Source: Aradus depressus | Lineage: Eukaryota; Arthropoda; Insecta; Hemiptera; Aradidae | DNA length: 64,000 nt | Direction of reading: 5' to 3' | Assembly: GCA_963662175.1 (NCBI GenBank) | Contig: OY759215.1 | Span: 50,609,213-50,673,212 of the forward strand | Part shown: positions 48,073 through 58,456 of the stretch, in pieces | Layout of the letters: every line of letters starts with the position of its first letter | Numbering within the stretch: position 1 is the stretch's first letter | The notes under the pieces: generated by a model | What the model was told of the DNA's origin: nothing | Databases searched by the model: none | The model's input: only the letters and a program-made list of their open reading frames with translations | Translations under genes and position numbers: made by a program

Positions 48073-48876
48073 ATGGAAGATTTCGGTTTTAAAGTAATCT
48101 TAGATGAATTTGGTTACTCTGGTTATGTTGAATCTCTGGCGGAAGCAAATAATTGTTTAGAACTGTACCAGAACATTACCGTAACAAAGTTTGTGTATGC
48201 GCATAAGGATAAAAATTTTGGCAAAACCGAGCTTGCAAATTTAGTTTCAGGTAAAATTATAATGTGGAAAGGAGCTGATAGAAAATCAATTTGTAGTAAA
48301 CTGCCATTTGATAACGTACCATATATAGTTGCTTCAAAAGTGTCTTTAGTTTGTCACCAATCAGTGACAAAAACTAATTCAAAGAAAGATTTTAGCAATG
48401 ACCACGGTTATTATATCAAGATGATTGTAGGAACCTCAAAAAAGGTGGGCTGCCCAGCTACTGTAGGTATGCGAGAAATAATTAAATTTCCCAAATTTTC
48501 AATTCCTTTGGAAACAGAGCACAGGAAGAAATCTGCTTCGGCTCGTTTAAAAAAAGCATTGGCTCAGGGACAAATTAGTGATAGTGAGGTGGACAGAAGA
48601 ATTTATATTGATTTTCCAGAACCTGAAGTGCATTTTGGACATGATATTGGTCCAGAGAGCGGATACTCATTACCAATCCATAAAGAATTGATTAGTGTCA
48701 TACACGACAAAGTTAAATGCGGCATAACCACAATCGGTGAAATGGCAGAATGCTTAGAAGATTACGTTAACCATAAATTTAAGGATGGAAGACCACCCGA
48801 CAGAGACAACAACTCATGGTTCCCCACTGACAAGGATATCAGTAATCACATTTATATTGCGCTGAAATCTGTGTGA
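48073..48876 (+). CDS. CARF/ALS2CR8-domain-like DNA-binding protein (possibly first exon only)
   Basis: A 267-residue frame opens with ATG at 48073 (MEDFGFKVILDEF). It carries features I associate with the calcium-responsive transcription factor (ALS2CR8) domain: VSLVCHQSV near 110, SKKVGCPATVGMREIIKFP near 143 with the second conserved Cys, the hydrophobic EVHFGHD segment, a GITTIGEMAECLEDYVNH region near 226, and WFPTDKDISNHIYIA at the end (family pattern FxPTxxDIxNH). No signal peptide or membrane segment is seen. The stop follows at once (KSV), within TCTGTGTGAC, which could be a splice donor; the family is normally longer, so this may be exon 1 of a larger gene. Such domains also occur in domesticated or mobile copies. 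Identification is by motif memory. Confidence 0.6.
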   Translation: MEDFGFKVILDEFGYSGYVESLAEANNCLELYQNITVTKFVYAHKDKNFGKTELANLVSGKIIMWKGADRKSICSKLPFDNVPYIVASKVSLVCHQSVTKTNSKKDFSNDHGYYIKMIVGTSKKVGCPATVGMREIIKFPKFSIPLETEHRKKSASARLKKALAQGQISDSEVDRRIYIDFPEPEVHFGHDIGPESGYSLPIHKELISVIHDKVKCGITTIGEMAECLEDYVNHKFKDGRPPDRDNNSWFPTDKDISNHIYIALKSV

Positions 48877-49150
48877 CTGGCTTAGTTGGAAATACCTGTT
48901 TAGATAGGAACTGAAGGTGAATCCCATAGGATATCCTTATTTCTTTTAGTATTTGAAGCTGTCAGAAAAAAACTCGGAAGAATTTTTAAGATTGTGTTCT
49001 AAAAGGTTCTAAATTATCTTAGATGTACAGCAACTTCCTGGCGAAAATATTTTTTATTAATCTCAAAATTAAGGCGTTATATTCACTTATGTAACTAAGA
49101 GTGTGAGTTTAACGTAGGCGTCGGCTATATTTGGCCCTCCATGCCTATTA

Positions 49151-49354
49151 AGTAGCGCCAGTATATCTTGTCCCTTCGGGGGGGTGTGGCCAGTTCGCGT
49201 GGAGGGGGGAAACGGGAGGGGATATCCATTAGGGAGACGTTCCCATGGCGACCGCGTCATTTTCATGCGTTCCTTTTGGCTAGCCCCTGCCGTTTCCCCC
49301 CTACAAGCGAACTGGCCACACCGCCCCGAAGGGACAAGATATACCGGCGCTACT
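49151..49354. mobile_element. Hairpin MITE with about 70-bp inverted arms
   Basis: Left arm 49151-49221 begins AGTAGCGCCAGTATATC; the right arm, reverse-complemented from 49354, begins AGTAGCGCCGGTATATC. Both continue through TTGTCCCTTCGGGG, TGTGGCCAGTTCGC and GGGGGGAAACGG. The spacer is about 62 bp. No target-site duplication is clear. The superfamily is unknown. Short frames read through it are by-products of the symmetry. Confidence 0.75.
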
Positions 49355-51960
49355 GTGTGTGACCCGTCGGGGAATTGAGAATTTTATTTATCCGAACTTA
49401 TGAAAGATATATCAATACAAACATGTACATATGTCTGGTCGAGTCAAGTGACTGGATATAAAAGAAAGGGCTTTATATATGAAAGTTAAGTAATATTTTA
49501 ATGCTGATTTTGTATATTTTTCATAAACAATTGAAACCTAGCATGCAATTTTAAATCTAGTGTGTAATTCCTGGTTTATCGTATTATTTAAATAAGTTCA
49601 TTTTGAAAGAAGATGGAGACGACACATACAGATTGTTTTCAATAGCAGTGCGGATGGAGGTTTGCAGTTTTGGGGCTACCAGCGAGATGACCATATAGTA
49701 TAACATCCAACACCGAAATGACCGTCTTTACTTCCAGTTTGCCTCCTCAACACCAAATGTTTGTATTAGGTGGAAGTTGGTTCGTATATTTGTATACGTT
49801 AATTTAATATTTTTAAAAAAGGTAATTTGAGTTTGGGACACCAGGAACATATTGAGATAATTTTTAAGAAGATATATGTAAGCCCGACATCAGAAATTTG
49901 GTTAATATTACATACTTCTTTCGTATCTCTGTTGTTAAAAGCCCTTATTTTATGCTATTTGGCTTAATGTTGCAGTGATTGTTGGTATCTTCATGAAATT
50001 GCTTCAACTCCAGCCAATGTGAACATTTTATTGAATGTAAACACTTTCTTGTTTGCGCACTGCAACCTTAATGTCACTTCTTAATTCTGTATTGAATGAT
50101 CTATCCAAAATTCAGTAAAATCACTAATTCGAAACTTCCATAATTTGTACCGTGATTTTTTCTTCTTGTTTTTTTTCTTTTGGACAAAATAGTACTATAA
50201 ATTTGAAAAAATATGTATTGGAGAATAATAATGTTAATTATTAATTAAAAAATCGGGATCAGAAATTCATGAAAACTGGGTTTGTTAGCATTATACAGAG
50301 GGAAGCCTGTTCTCCCGCGAATCGCTTCAGCTCTCACACTTGTACATGCTCTCAGAAATTAACCACCTTACTATGTTTTGCTGGAAATTCCATTCAATTT
50401 TCAGTCGGTTAAAAATTAATACTTGACCTGGTTGACTGAGTTCTGTAGTCAATCATGGTTTCGTTTTGAATAAATACTGCTATTTGTTGTTATAGTTTTG
50501 ATGAAATACTTCTATTCGTTATTATAGTTTTGATGAAATACTACTATTTGTTATTGTAGTTTTGAAGAAATACTACTGGGATACAAAAGGAAAATTAATA
50601 TTAAATTAACGTATACAGTATTTGTTCTTATAGTTTTGAAGAAATACTATATTCAAATATACATGTACAGTTGCCATTTTACTGTCTGTTTTCATCCTCC
50701 TTTTTGGTTTTATATGTATATATATAGCTCCCATGCATATGTTACAGACCTTTTAGATCTAAATATTCCATAATTACTGACAAATACATTTTCGGATGAC
50801 AGAATGCGTTTTTTCATTTGCTTCTCCTAAGATGTCTTATTCTCCATAACCATTATAAATATTTTTGTATTACCTATTTCAAATATTTGACCTCTGGGAG
50901 ATTTTACTGCATTTAATTAATTTTCGTTTTGTATCCCATGGCTTGAATATTAGAATCTGTCAATATCATGTTGGAAGGGAGTGGTACCTTTCAGCTCTTC
51001 CATTAGGCCCCTCCTAGAATGTTGTGAAAATGTATATATATTTTTGTACAAATGTTTATTAACATTTTGGTATGTTACTCCATCATAGTTTGTCTGTAGT
51101 TTCACTCTGTATTGATATGTCTTGTATTTTAAAAATAAATATTCATGTTCCTATCAAACATAACCATTGGGCTCCTGAATTTCTTATAGTCGCCAATTTT
51201 TTCCTCAACTTCCATTGATTTAAGTCGCAACTTTTGCTGACCAGATGCCAATCAACATCTGAGTGAGATGTAAATAGCGTAGGACAGGGAGGCCCCCAGT
51301 AATATCCTCACGGCAAGAATTTAACTAGAAACTTATAGACCTTAACTAAACTGTACCTACGCGGAAATATTGCGTTAGATGTTTGCCGAAATAAAGAATA
51401 CAGGTACGTACATATAGATGTATATATTCTAAACCCGAACTATACTTTGATAAAGATGTGAAAAAATACCAACACATTGAAGGAAAATTAAATATTGTAT
51501 TTGATTTGCTAGAAAAGTTCGCAACATTACAGATGGATAATTGAGAATTTAAATAATACACTTAGTAAGTCAGTTAATTCACTTAAATCGTCTTGAAGTA
51601 CCAAAATCGTCTGACCACTATTTATTGTATCTTTATTTTTGGATTCAACGCACTGTAAAGAAAAATGAATGATTCAGGAAAGTACCTATATATTTGAAAT
51701 ACCTGATTTCAGCAAGGACTCACTTAACTAGAGGTAAAGGTATGTAAATGCGTACAGTGGCGAGATATCGTAAATTTACGATGATCGTCCTTCGTAAAAG
51801 TTCCTGAGGAAATGTCAGTAAAGTGGAGTTCAACAATTTGCCCATGAGTCAAACTTCAAAGCCTATTCCTCAGTCTATGGTTGATCAAATTGAACGTTTA
51901 AGGTAGGTATATATTGTAGCATGTCTACCCTATAGACAATTATTATTATTATTATACAGC
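49355..51960. other. AT-rich unique spacer
   Basis: About 2.6 kb with no convincing exon, RNA gene or transposon. It contains a 32-bp minisatellite (50464-50582) and short AT-rich runs only. Frames here are short and lack coding character. Confidence 0.5.
50464..50582 (+). repeat. 32-bp minisatellite, about 3.7 copies
   Basis: Unit TTTTGATGAAATACT followed by (A/T)CTATTTGTTATTATAG, at 50464, 50496, 50528 and 50560. A further partial unit lies at about 50617-50652. Confidence 0.85.
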
Positions 51961-52423
51961 AAGGACCAGTGACACTACGAGCGAATCGAGGTCACTTGGA
52001 GCTGATTTAAAGAGGATTTTATTAACCCTGAAATACTAACAAGACGCCTCGCGAGCGTATACGTTGATATGAATGAGTGGCAAATCACGTGACGTCCCCC
52101 CCCCCGCCAACACCGCAGGTATTCCTCAGCAAAAGGGTCCCCCTTTCGACAGTAGCGCTTCGACCTTGGTACTGTCATCATCTGGTGAGTAATGCACGTT
52201 TTCCTATAAGGTACTACGCCTGAGAGGCTCCTAGTTAGTATTAGATGCAAAATGTTTCTACGCCTCAGAGGCGCAAGTTAGTATTCATGTGGTGATGGGT
52301 GTACGCCTCTCAGACGTATTGTTAGTGTTGATATCCAAGTTCATTCCTTGAAATAAATAGTCGGTAGCTCAGCCAATATCATTTTTTGGTGAAAAAATAA
52401 AAAATAGGTTACAGGTAGCAACC

Positions 52424-52948
52424 ATGGATCGAGCTCGTAAGAAATTCTATACAGATGAAGAACTTGCAATCGGTGAATCGGACGATGAAGAGGAACAAGA
52501 TGAGCTGGAAATAGAAGAAGGTATTTTTCTGATTCTGATGACTCCTTCGTCGGCCCAGATTTTGAATACAACCACAGAGGAAGAGGAAGAAATGGTCAGG
52601 AATGTGGTGAGGAATGCCGCAAAAAATGTCTCAACAGCTTTAACTTTAACAGCTGCCCCTTCACAATATAATACTGGTCGAAGAATGAAATCACAAGAGT
52701 CCACGGTGCAGGAGAGTAACTTTGACAAAAAGAAGACAGCAGAACCCAGAAAGAGGAAAAGGACAACACAAGACAATAATGACGAGGAACAGGCTGCAAA
52801 GATATTGAAATTTGAAAGTGATGAGGTGCTAGGGAGGGATGGACATTGCACAATGTCATGGAAATCAGAGCCTATTAGGAATTTCACCAGCAAAACTGAC
52901 TCGAAAAACTTGGTCCACGCCAAACGGAGGACGAAAAATGGTGCCTAA
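52424..52948 (+). pseudogene. piggyBac transposase, acidic N-terminal part
   Basis: The frame from ATG 52424 (MDRARKKFYTDEELAIGES) has the Asp/Glu-rich N terminus usual for piggyBac transposases, a basic KKKTAEPRKRKR stretch that could be a nuclear signal, and an aromatic-rich end. It runs out of frame at 52948, where the conserved domain would begin; the continuation lies in another frame from about 52955. The product would be a 174-residue fragment without catalytic residues. Confidence 0.75.
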
Positions 52949-52954
52949 AATGCG

Positions 52955-53257
52955 TTGATGCCTGTGAATTGTTTCGAGATATTTTTTCCGGAGACCGTAT
53001 TCCTAACTACCCTGCAGCATACCAACAGCGAAATTATTGAACAGCGGAAATCGTATAGCAACCAGAATAGTTCAACTTTGAAAGATATTGATATGGTGGA
53101 ATTGAGGGCAATGTTGGGAATTTTCATTTATGCTGGGGCAAAACAAGATAATCACATGAATATAAAATCCCTTCATGATCCAGTTACCAATGGAGAAATG
53201 TACCGAGCTTCGTTTTCTTCCGAGAGACAGCATTTCCTGATGAACTCTAAGATTTGA
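52955..53257 (+). pseudogene. piggyBac transposase, start of the DDE domain (broken)
   Basis: The frame reads NCFEIFFPETVFL, then TNSEI and MVELRAMLGIFIYAGAKQD, matching the opening of the DDE_Tnp_1_7 domain (F-x-x-FF, TN, hydrophobic LGIFIYAG). It stops at 53257. Remnants such as FDDRETREKDK and EIWDILIEKC continue in shifted frames to about 53330; then sequence jumps to the 3' end. The Asp residues of the catalytic triad are absent. Confidence 0.75.
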
Positions 53258-53818
53258 TGATCGAGAAACCAGAGGGAAAAGACAAAGTTCAAAGAAATTT
53301 GGGATATTCTAATTGAGAAATGTACGTCATCATATGAACCAGGTCCATATCCCCATATTTTTTGTATTGTCCAGAACGTATTTCAGTTGCCTGTATACTT
53401 CTTGTAACGACCTACTCAGGAAATGGTGAAATTATGCGTTGTTACACTATTTTCATACCTATGCCCAAAGAAAACTGTTGTTTTCTGTAATTTTTTTATT
53501 TTAATAAATTTGAGTTTTTGAAAGCATCAACAATGATGAAATTGATTTCATACTTTCCAATACGATGTCCTAGGTCAATATAACAGAAGATACTGTGATT
53601 GTGAGGTTAACTAAAATTTTGAGCGGCTTTTGAAAAATTGTACGCCTCAGAGGCGCCTTGTTAGTATTGATGAAGTAATAGTCCTTGTTAGTATTTAAGG
53701 GTTAAGAAGATTAATGCTCGGAACTTAGCGATGCCTGCGAGGGAATCGCGATCGCTAGGAGCGAAACAAGGGCGAATTGTGAGTCACTTTGGAGCTGATT
53801 TAGAGAGGATTTTATTAA

Positions 53819-54761
53819 CCCTCCTAATACCACGTGGGGTCAAAAAAGACCATGCGTTTTAAAATGTGTATGAACTGCTCAATATAATTTATATTTCGAT
53901 GAGGCTTCTGGACATTTATCCGTAGACAATCTCCATTCGATTTCATTAAGAAAATGTATTCAGTTTGTATTTAAAAAATTGATATAAAATAATATTTTCA
54001 CAAAAACGTAGTTGGGGTCAAGCGGGACCCCTCGTGGTATTATCCGTATCACATTTTCGTTCGTCTGATGAGAAGTATTTTCAAGAAGTTCCACTCAGTG
54101 AACAATTCCGAAAAGTTACTTTTGCTCTTCAATTGACCTGCAATTCGAAGAAGACATTGCCCGCACCCGCTGGAGTTTTTCCTGGAGCTCTTTCTGATCA
54201 ACATTTCTTGGTTTCCACTTCTCTTTCACCTCTTGAATTTTATTTAGATCTAATTTCAGTACGTGCGTTGACGGTTCGGACCGTGAAGATAAATCATGGA
54301 ACACATTGTGTCCTCGCGAACGTTGATGTTAGTAGAGCGTGCCAGGGAGATTGCAGGGTTTGAATCTGAGGAGGCCCTTGTGGAAACGGAACAGCTCGAA
54401 GTGATCTCCGATGTTGAAGACGTTTTGGAAACGGACGATGAAGAACTTGATGAGCTAGAAGCACGTATGTCATAACCATGTCACAAAAAAATTTCTTTGC
54501 GCTAAAAGTAAATAATAATAGCATCCATAGTGTGAATATACTTTTATAAGTTTCATGATTTACTTTTTTTTGAATAAACATTTTTTATACCATTTTTTCT
54601 CAACTTTTTTAACTCTTTGTTATTTTTCCCTCATTTTTGAATGAACTTGATTGAAAGAGTGAAAAGCTAGTTGGTACATGAAAAATTGAAAAATGAAGTG
54701 GGGTCTCAAAATGACCCCACGTGGTATTTTTCGTTTCACAGGTCACGTGGTATTAGGAGGG
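53819..54761 (+). mobile_element. piggyBac-type element 2, short non-autonomous
   Basis: Flanked by TTAA at 53815-53818 and 54762-54765. Both ends carry the perfect inverted repeat CCCTCCTAATACCACGTG. Internal blocks containing CGTGGTATT recur near 54031 and 54718, one preceded by GGGGTC-like sequence. The termini are unrelated to element 1 beyond the CCC start, so this is a different family. The element is 943 bp and includes only a transposase N-terminal remnant. Confidence 0.92.
54296..54475 (+). pseudogene. piggyBac transposase N-terminal remnant (59 residues)
   Basis: The frame from ATG 54296 reads MEHIVSSRTLMLVERAREI and then an acidic stretch with VLETDDEELDELEARMS before TAA at 54473-54475. 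Acidic N termini of this kind are usual in piggyBac transposases. No catalytic domain follows within the element. Confidence 0.5.
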
Positions 54762-54929
54762 TTAAGAAGATTAATGCTTGGAACTAGCGATGCCTGCGAG
54801 TGAATCGCGATCGCTAGGAGCGAAAACAAGGAACAAAGGAGCTAAAGGAAAGGAAGGAAACAGATAATTGTTTACATCCGGTGTTGCATGTACGGCAAGG
54901 CGGGCTAGCACATCTGCTGTTCTTAGAAG

Positions 54930-55000
54930 AGCCTTACGCAACCGGTGATCGGTGATTGGCTGGAGGTGGATTTGGCGGGATATAACAACCAATAAGATGT
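54930..55000 (+). promoter_or_regulatory. Candidate promoter cluster: E2F-like site between CCAAT boxes
   Basis: TTTGGCGGGA at 54971-54980 fits the E2F consensus. It is flanked by GATTGGC (inverted CCAAT) near 54953 and ACCAAT near 54987. The surrounding 54840-55050 is GC-richer than its neighbours. This arrangement is typical of cell-cycle promoters, but I found no first exon nearby. Confidence 0.25.
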
Positions 55001-55051
55001 CGGGATCCATCCCCCACCCACGAAAATGAAGAGTTGGGCCCGGGAAGAGGT

Positions 55052-55270
55052 CAGTCAACGTTCTCTCCTCCTTCAGGAAGGTCACGTCAGTTTATATTTT
55101 ACAGTTTAAATATGTGATTTCAGTCAACGTTCTCTCCTCCTTCAGGAAGGTCACGTCAGTTTATATTTTACAGTTTAAATATGTGATTTCAGTCAACGTT
55201 CAGAGTTGGGCCCAGAAAGAGCACGTCAATTATATCTTTCTTTTAGATTTTACAGTTCAATTTTAAATAT
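55052..55270 (+). repeat. 69-bp tandem repeat, two full copies plus a partial
   Basis: Units start CAGTCAACGTTC at 55052, 55121 and 55190; the first two are identical through CCTTCAGGAAGGTCACGTC and a T-rich tail. The third is altered after its first 12 bases and then resumes as GAGTTGGGCCCAG, like the sequence just upstream of the first unit. Confidence 0.85.
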
Positions 55271-55671
55271 GTGAGTAAATCAACTCCTCTTCATGCTTGG
55301 GCCGTACAGGCCACTCGTATTTTCGATTTTAATAATTTTCGACATTAATTTTATTTTTACTAATTAAGTAATTTGCACTCCCACATAGGACGAAAGGTTT
55401 ACAATATATATATATATATTTTTCTGTACACGATTATCGCGATGTATATTTTGACAGAGAGATTCCCGAGTGATACGAATAAACACGTTGAAAAAATGTT
55501 TGGGTTTTTTTTTTTTCGCTGCAGCTCTCAAGGAAGCGTTTTCGGACCCATGTTAATAGGAGCTTTGTGTCGTATTTTGCCCGGAGGAACTCACTCAGAG
55601 AGTTTGTCGCTTTTTACATCCATGTAGTTTACTATTTTGCTTATAAAATGTTATTTATAAATTTAGTTTTT

Positions 55672-55713
55672 GATTATCCGATGTGGACCTAGTCCACATT
55701 ACCTCGGATAATC
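55672..55713. repeat. Nested palindrome resembling a pogo/Tigger-like end
   Basis: GATTATCCGA and TCGGATAATC form an outer 10-bp stem, and TGTGGAC/GTCCACA forms an inner 7-bp stem with a 5-base bulge. The reverse complement continues outward as CAGAGTCCCGATTATCCGAG, similar to pogo-like terminal repeats, but no matching second end or TA duplication was found. Confidence 0.35.
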
Positions 55714-55860
55714 GGGACTCTGATGTAATGTAAGTTACTTTTTACTAGTTTACAGTCATTTTTATGAGTTGAATTTTAAAAATAAAATGAGAATTTGGTA
55801 TTTTAGAAAGCAACAGTTTCAACAATTCTAATGATTAATAGAGTCGACAGTTTCTTTTCA

Positions 55861-56868
55861 ATGTAAAAGGAATTCGAGGTTCTGTCGTGTAAATGAAAAA
55901 TTCAAAATTTGGCCAACGTTTCGAAAACTATTTATTTCCTTCTTCAGGGCCTACAGTATACAAACAAACAAATTAGTCATTATGGACAATATAACCAGAA
56001 ACTTAATAATAATGTGAAGAAGAGATGATAACATTTTTTTTTTTAGTATAAATGAAAGAGAGACAAATAATAATAATAATAAAGTAGTAATAAATTAAAC
56101 TATATATATAACAATATATATAAATAATAAATAAAAATCACCTTATAATGACTTAAGTGGATGTGTGTGGTGAGGGTGTTGTGAGCTGTGTCCAGGATAA
56201 AGCTATGTATGGAGTCGGGTATGTAACTGTCGAGGGCTAACTGAGGTTACCTATTTGACCCTTGGAGAGGGGGGTTGCCTGGAATGTAATAAAATCAAGT
56301 CAAAAAATAAATAAAAAGTATGAAAAATTAATTTGTTAAATAATTAAATTAAGACAGTATTGTGATAGGTGTTATTATGATTATTGTTAAAATAGTAACT
56401 GTTATTATGATTATTGTTACAGTCTTTGTATAAAGTTTGTTTGAAAAACACATTGCACGTGATGTGTTACGTGTTGGCGGAGCCAACTTATTCTTTTTTT
56501 TTTTTGGCCCTCTTACCTCCACCAACACCTAACACATGTGCAATGTGTTTTTCAAACTAATTTTATACTAAGATGTTATTATGATTATTGTTACTATTGT
56601 TGTGTTTTGTCTTCATTTAATAAGAAATTAATTTTAAATTTTTTATTTATTTTTCGAGTTGGTTACATTCCACGCAACCCCCTCCACCGAGGGTCACGTA
56701 GGTAATCTCAGCTAGCCCTCGACGGTTACGTACACAACACCACAACTTTATACTGGACACAAACTCACAACACCTTCACCACACATATCCACTCAAGTCA
56801 TTATAAGGTCATTTTTATTTAATATTTTAAGGTAATTTATATATTTTATTTAATATTTTAAGGTAATT

Positions 56869-56901
<33 letters not shown>

Positions 56902-57165
56902 TAGGTTAGGTTAGCTTTTATGACTCATGCCCGGGCTTTAACTACGAGGTCATATCGCCTACTATCAGAGCGCTCTTTCGTCACTCTGGTGGACATGAGC
57001 CCGACTCTACTGTGGGAGTCCTAAATTTTGCCTACCCTAAATTTTTATTCATCTAGGGTAGGGGTCTTTAACGAGTACCTGACATCGTACAGGCTCGGGA
57101 CCATCGCTTAACGTCCCATCCGAAGGACGGCGTGCTTAAGTTTATTTTACCTCCCAGATGTAAAG

Positions 57166-57207
<42 letters not shown>

Positions 57208-57502
57208 TATTGTTATATGTAGGTTATTTTATTACTATTTTCAAAATTTGTATTTATTTTTATTATTTATTTATTTATTATTATTATTTTTCTCTCTTTC
57301 ATTTATGTTTAAAAAAAATAAAAATTGTTATCATCTCTTCTCCACATTATTATTAAGTTTCTAGTTATATTGTCCATAATGACTAATTTGTTTGTTTGTA
57401 TTCTATAGGCCCTGAAGAAGGAAATATGTAAATAGTTTTCGAAAAGTTGGCCAAATTTTGAATTTTTCATTTACACGACAGAACCTTGAATTCCTTTTAC
57501 AT
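55861..57502. repeat. 1.6-kb foldback palindrome
   Basis: The left end atgtaaaaggaattcgagg and the right end, reverse-complemented atgtaaaaggaattcaagg, open two arms that match through tttggccaac, ccttcttcagggcc, aatttgtttgtttg, tggatatg(t)gtg and the AT-rich parts. The centre (about 56415-56575) has its own hairpin, with aacacattgcac pairing with gtgcaatgtgtt. The right arm is longer because it contains the dispersed element (56928-57162) and (TA)n runs. The arm sequence recalls Penelope-like element ends, but no coding region is present. Confidence 0.8.
56928..57162 (+). repeat. Dispersed element copy in the palindrome arm
   Basis: The plus-strand counterpart of 1038-1236. It contains AACTACGAGGTCATATCGC, GTGGGAGTCCTAAATTTTGC, GGTCTTTAACGAGTACCTGAC and GTCCCATCCGAAGGACGGC. 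It interrupts the right arm of the palindrome and so inserted after that structure formed. Its 3' part is the closest non-tandem relative of the satellite core. Confidence 0.75.
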
Positions 57503-57737
57503 CAACATTTCTACTTCATATCATAGTTATTTTAGAAATCACTTTTCTTTTTAACTCTACTTCCGTTTTTCTTATTTTGATTTCACAAAGCAGGGCTTAA
57601 AAGGATGATGCATTGAAAAGTTCATAAAAACCCTCTCAACCATTAAACAGCTAGGCCCCCATTTTATGTTTTGTCCCCGCCCTCCCGCCACCACCTCATC
57701 TCCCGTTCCGCATTTTGAGAATTACATAGCTATCATT

Positions 57738-58156
57738 CTAAGGGTACCATACACGTACAGAAAATCCTCAAGGAAAAAGCCTCCAGGATTTTCTTGGGGA
57801 TTTCCTGTACCGAACCCTCGCCCACACACGAAGAGGATTTTCCTCAAGGAAAAGGCCTTTGCGTCAACTTCTTTCAATTTTCGCGTACGCACCCTCCTTT
57901 CTATGTCTATCATGGTAGTGTTTTGAACTCAATTGCCACAAGCAACGTTCAATCTCGTACATATGTATAAATTATGTTCTGAGACAGGTAAAATCCGGCC
58001 TCAAGGTGGAAAAAAAATTGATTTTTGTTCGGGATTTTTGGCCTTTCCCATCCAATACGGACTCAAGGGACGCCGCCATACACGGGGAATTCTTCAAGGC
58101 TTGGACTGTTCAGGCCGAACCTTGAGAAAATCCCGCTCGTGTATGGGTACCCTAAG
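57738..58156. mobile_element. MITE with CTAAGGGTACC-type inverted ends
   Basis: The left end CTAAGGGTACCATACACG and the right end (reverse complement) CTTAGGGTACCCATACACG match with one mismatch and one indel. Further inward matches (GATTTTC and CTCAAGG) are repeated several times inside the element. It is about 419 bp without a transposase. Target-site duplication is unclear and the superfamily is unknown. Confidence 0.6.
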
Positions 58157-58394
58157 GTGGGCCAACCTTGAAGTACCCCGAAAGTTTTATCAACCTTTAA
58201 AACATTGGGATCAAACATGTAATATTCTATAAATATCTGATCAAAGAGTTGGACTCGTTCCACAATTGCGAGATGCCACATAGCCCATGGCCCACGGTTA
58301 CCGGAACCGGGTATTTCAGGTATCGATTCTTTTACTGTTAATTTTCGGTTCTTGACTGCCCTAATTTATTAGTACCTTCGGATCAAGGTTAATG

Positions 58395-58456
58395 TAATAG
58401 TCTACTAGTTACTATTATATTATTATTTAGTAACTACTAGTTACTATTATATTTAC
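58395..58456. repeat. AT-rich palindromic repeat
   Basis: Two units with CTAGTTACTATTATATTA, partly self-complementary and like the tract at 2143-2232. The surrounding 58157-59081 holds no other recognised feature. Confidence 0.6.

Larger units (their letters stand above)
52026..53701 (+). mobile_element. piggyBac-type element 1, internally deleted
   Basis: Flanked by TTAA at 52022-52025 and 53702-53705, the hallmark of piggyBac transposition. The 18-bp terminal inverted repeats are CCCTGAAATACTAACAAG and, at the right end reverse-complemented, CCCTTAAATACTAACAAG. Subterminal units of the type ACGCCTCAGAGGCG followed by GTTAGTATT occur at about 52207, 52259, 52302 and 53640. The 1,676-bp element keeps the transposase N terminus but lacks the catalytic core and the C-terminal zinc-binding domain. 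Confidence 0.92.
51985..53770 (+). repeat. Tandem target unit, copy 1 (split by piggyBac element 1)
   Basis: Outside the piggyBac element the unit is gcgaatcgaggtcacttggagctgatttaaagaggattttattaa on the left (shown here only as the stretch 51981-52025) and 53706-53770 on the right, which contains agcgatgcctgcgag and gaatcgcgatcgctaggag. The same two halves surround the second piggyBac element. Confidence 0.85.
53771..54831 (+). repeat. Tandem target unit, copy 2 (split by piggyBac element 2)
   Basis: Left part 53771-53818 and right part 54766-54831 match copy 1 with a few substitutions (for example gctcggaacttagcg versus gcttggaactagcg). It follows directly on the right end of copy 1, so the two form a tandem duplication of about 107 bp once the inserts are removed. 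Confidence 0.85.

Noticed and set aside
49168..49378. Two overlapping frames in the GC-rich hairpin
   Set aside because: They read through the two arms of the MITE and resemble no protein.
52447..52923. Minus-strand serine-rich frame opposite the piggyBac N terminus
   Set aside because: It is the complement of the acidic, lysine-rich coding strand and has no independent support.
56865..57215. (TA)n runs as functional sites
   Set aside because: Plain dinucleotide repeats next to the dispersed element and palindrome.
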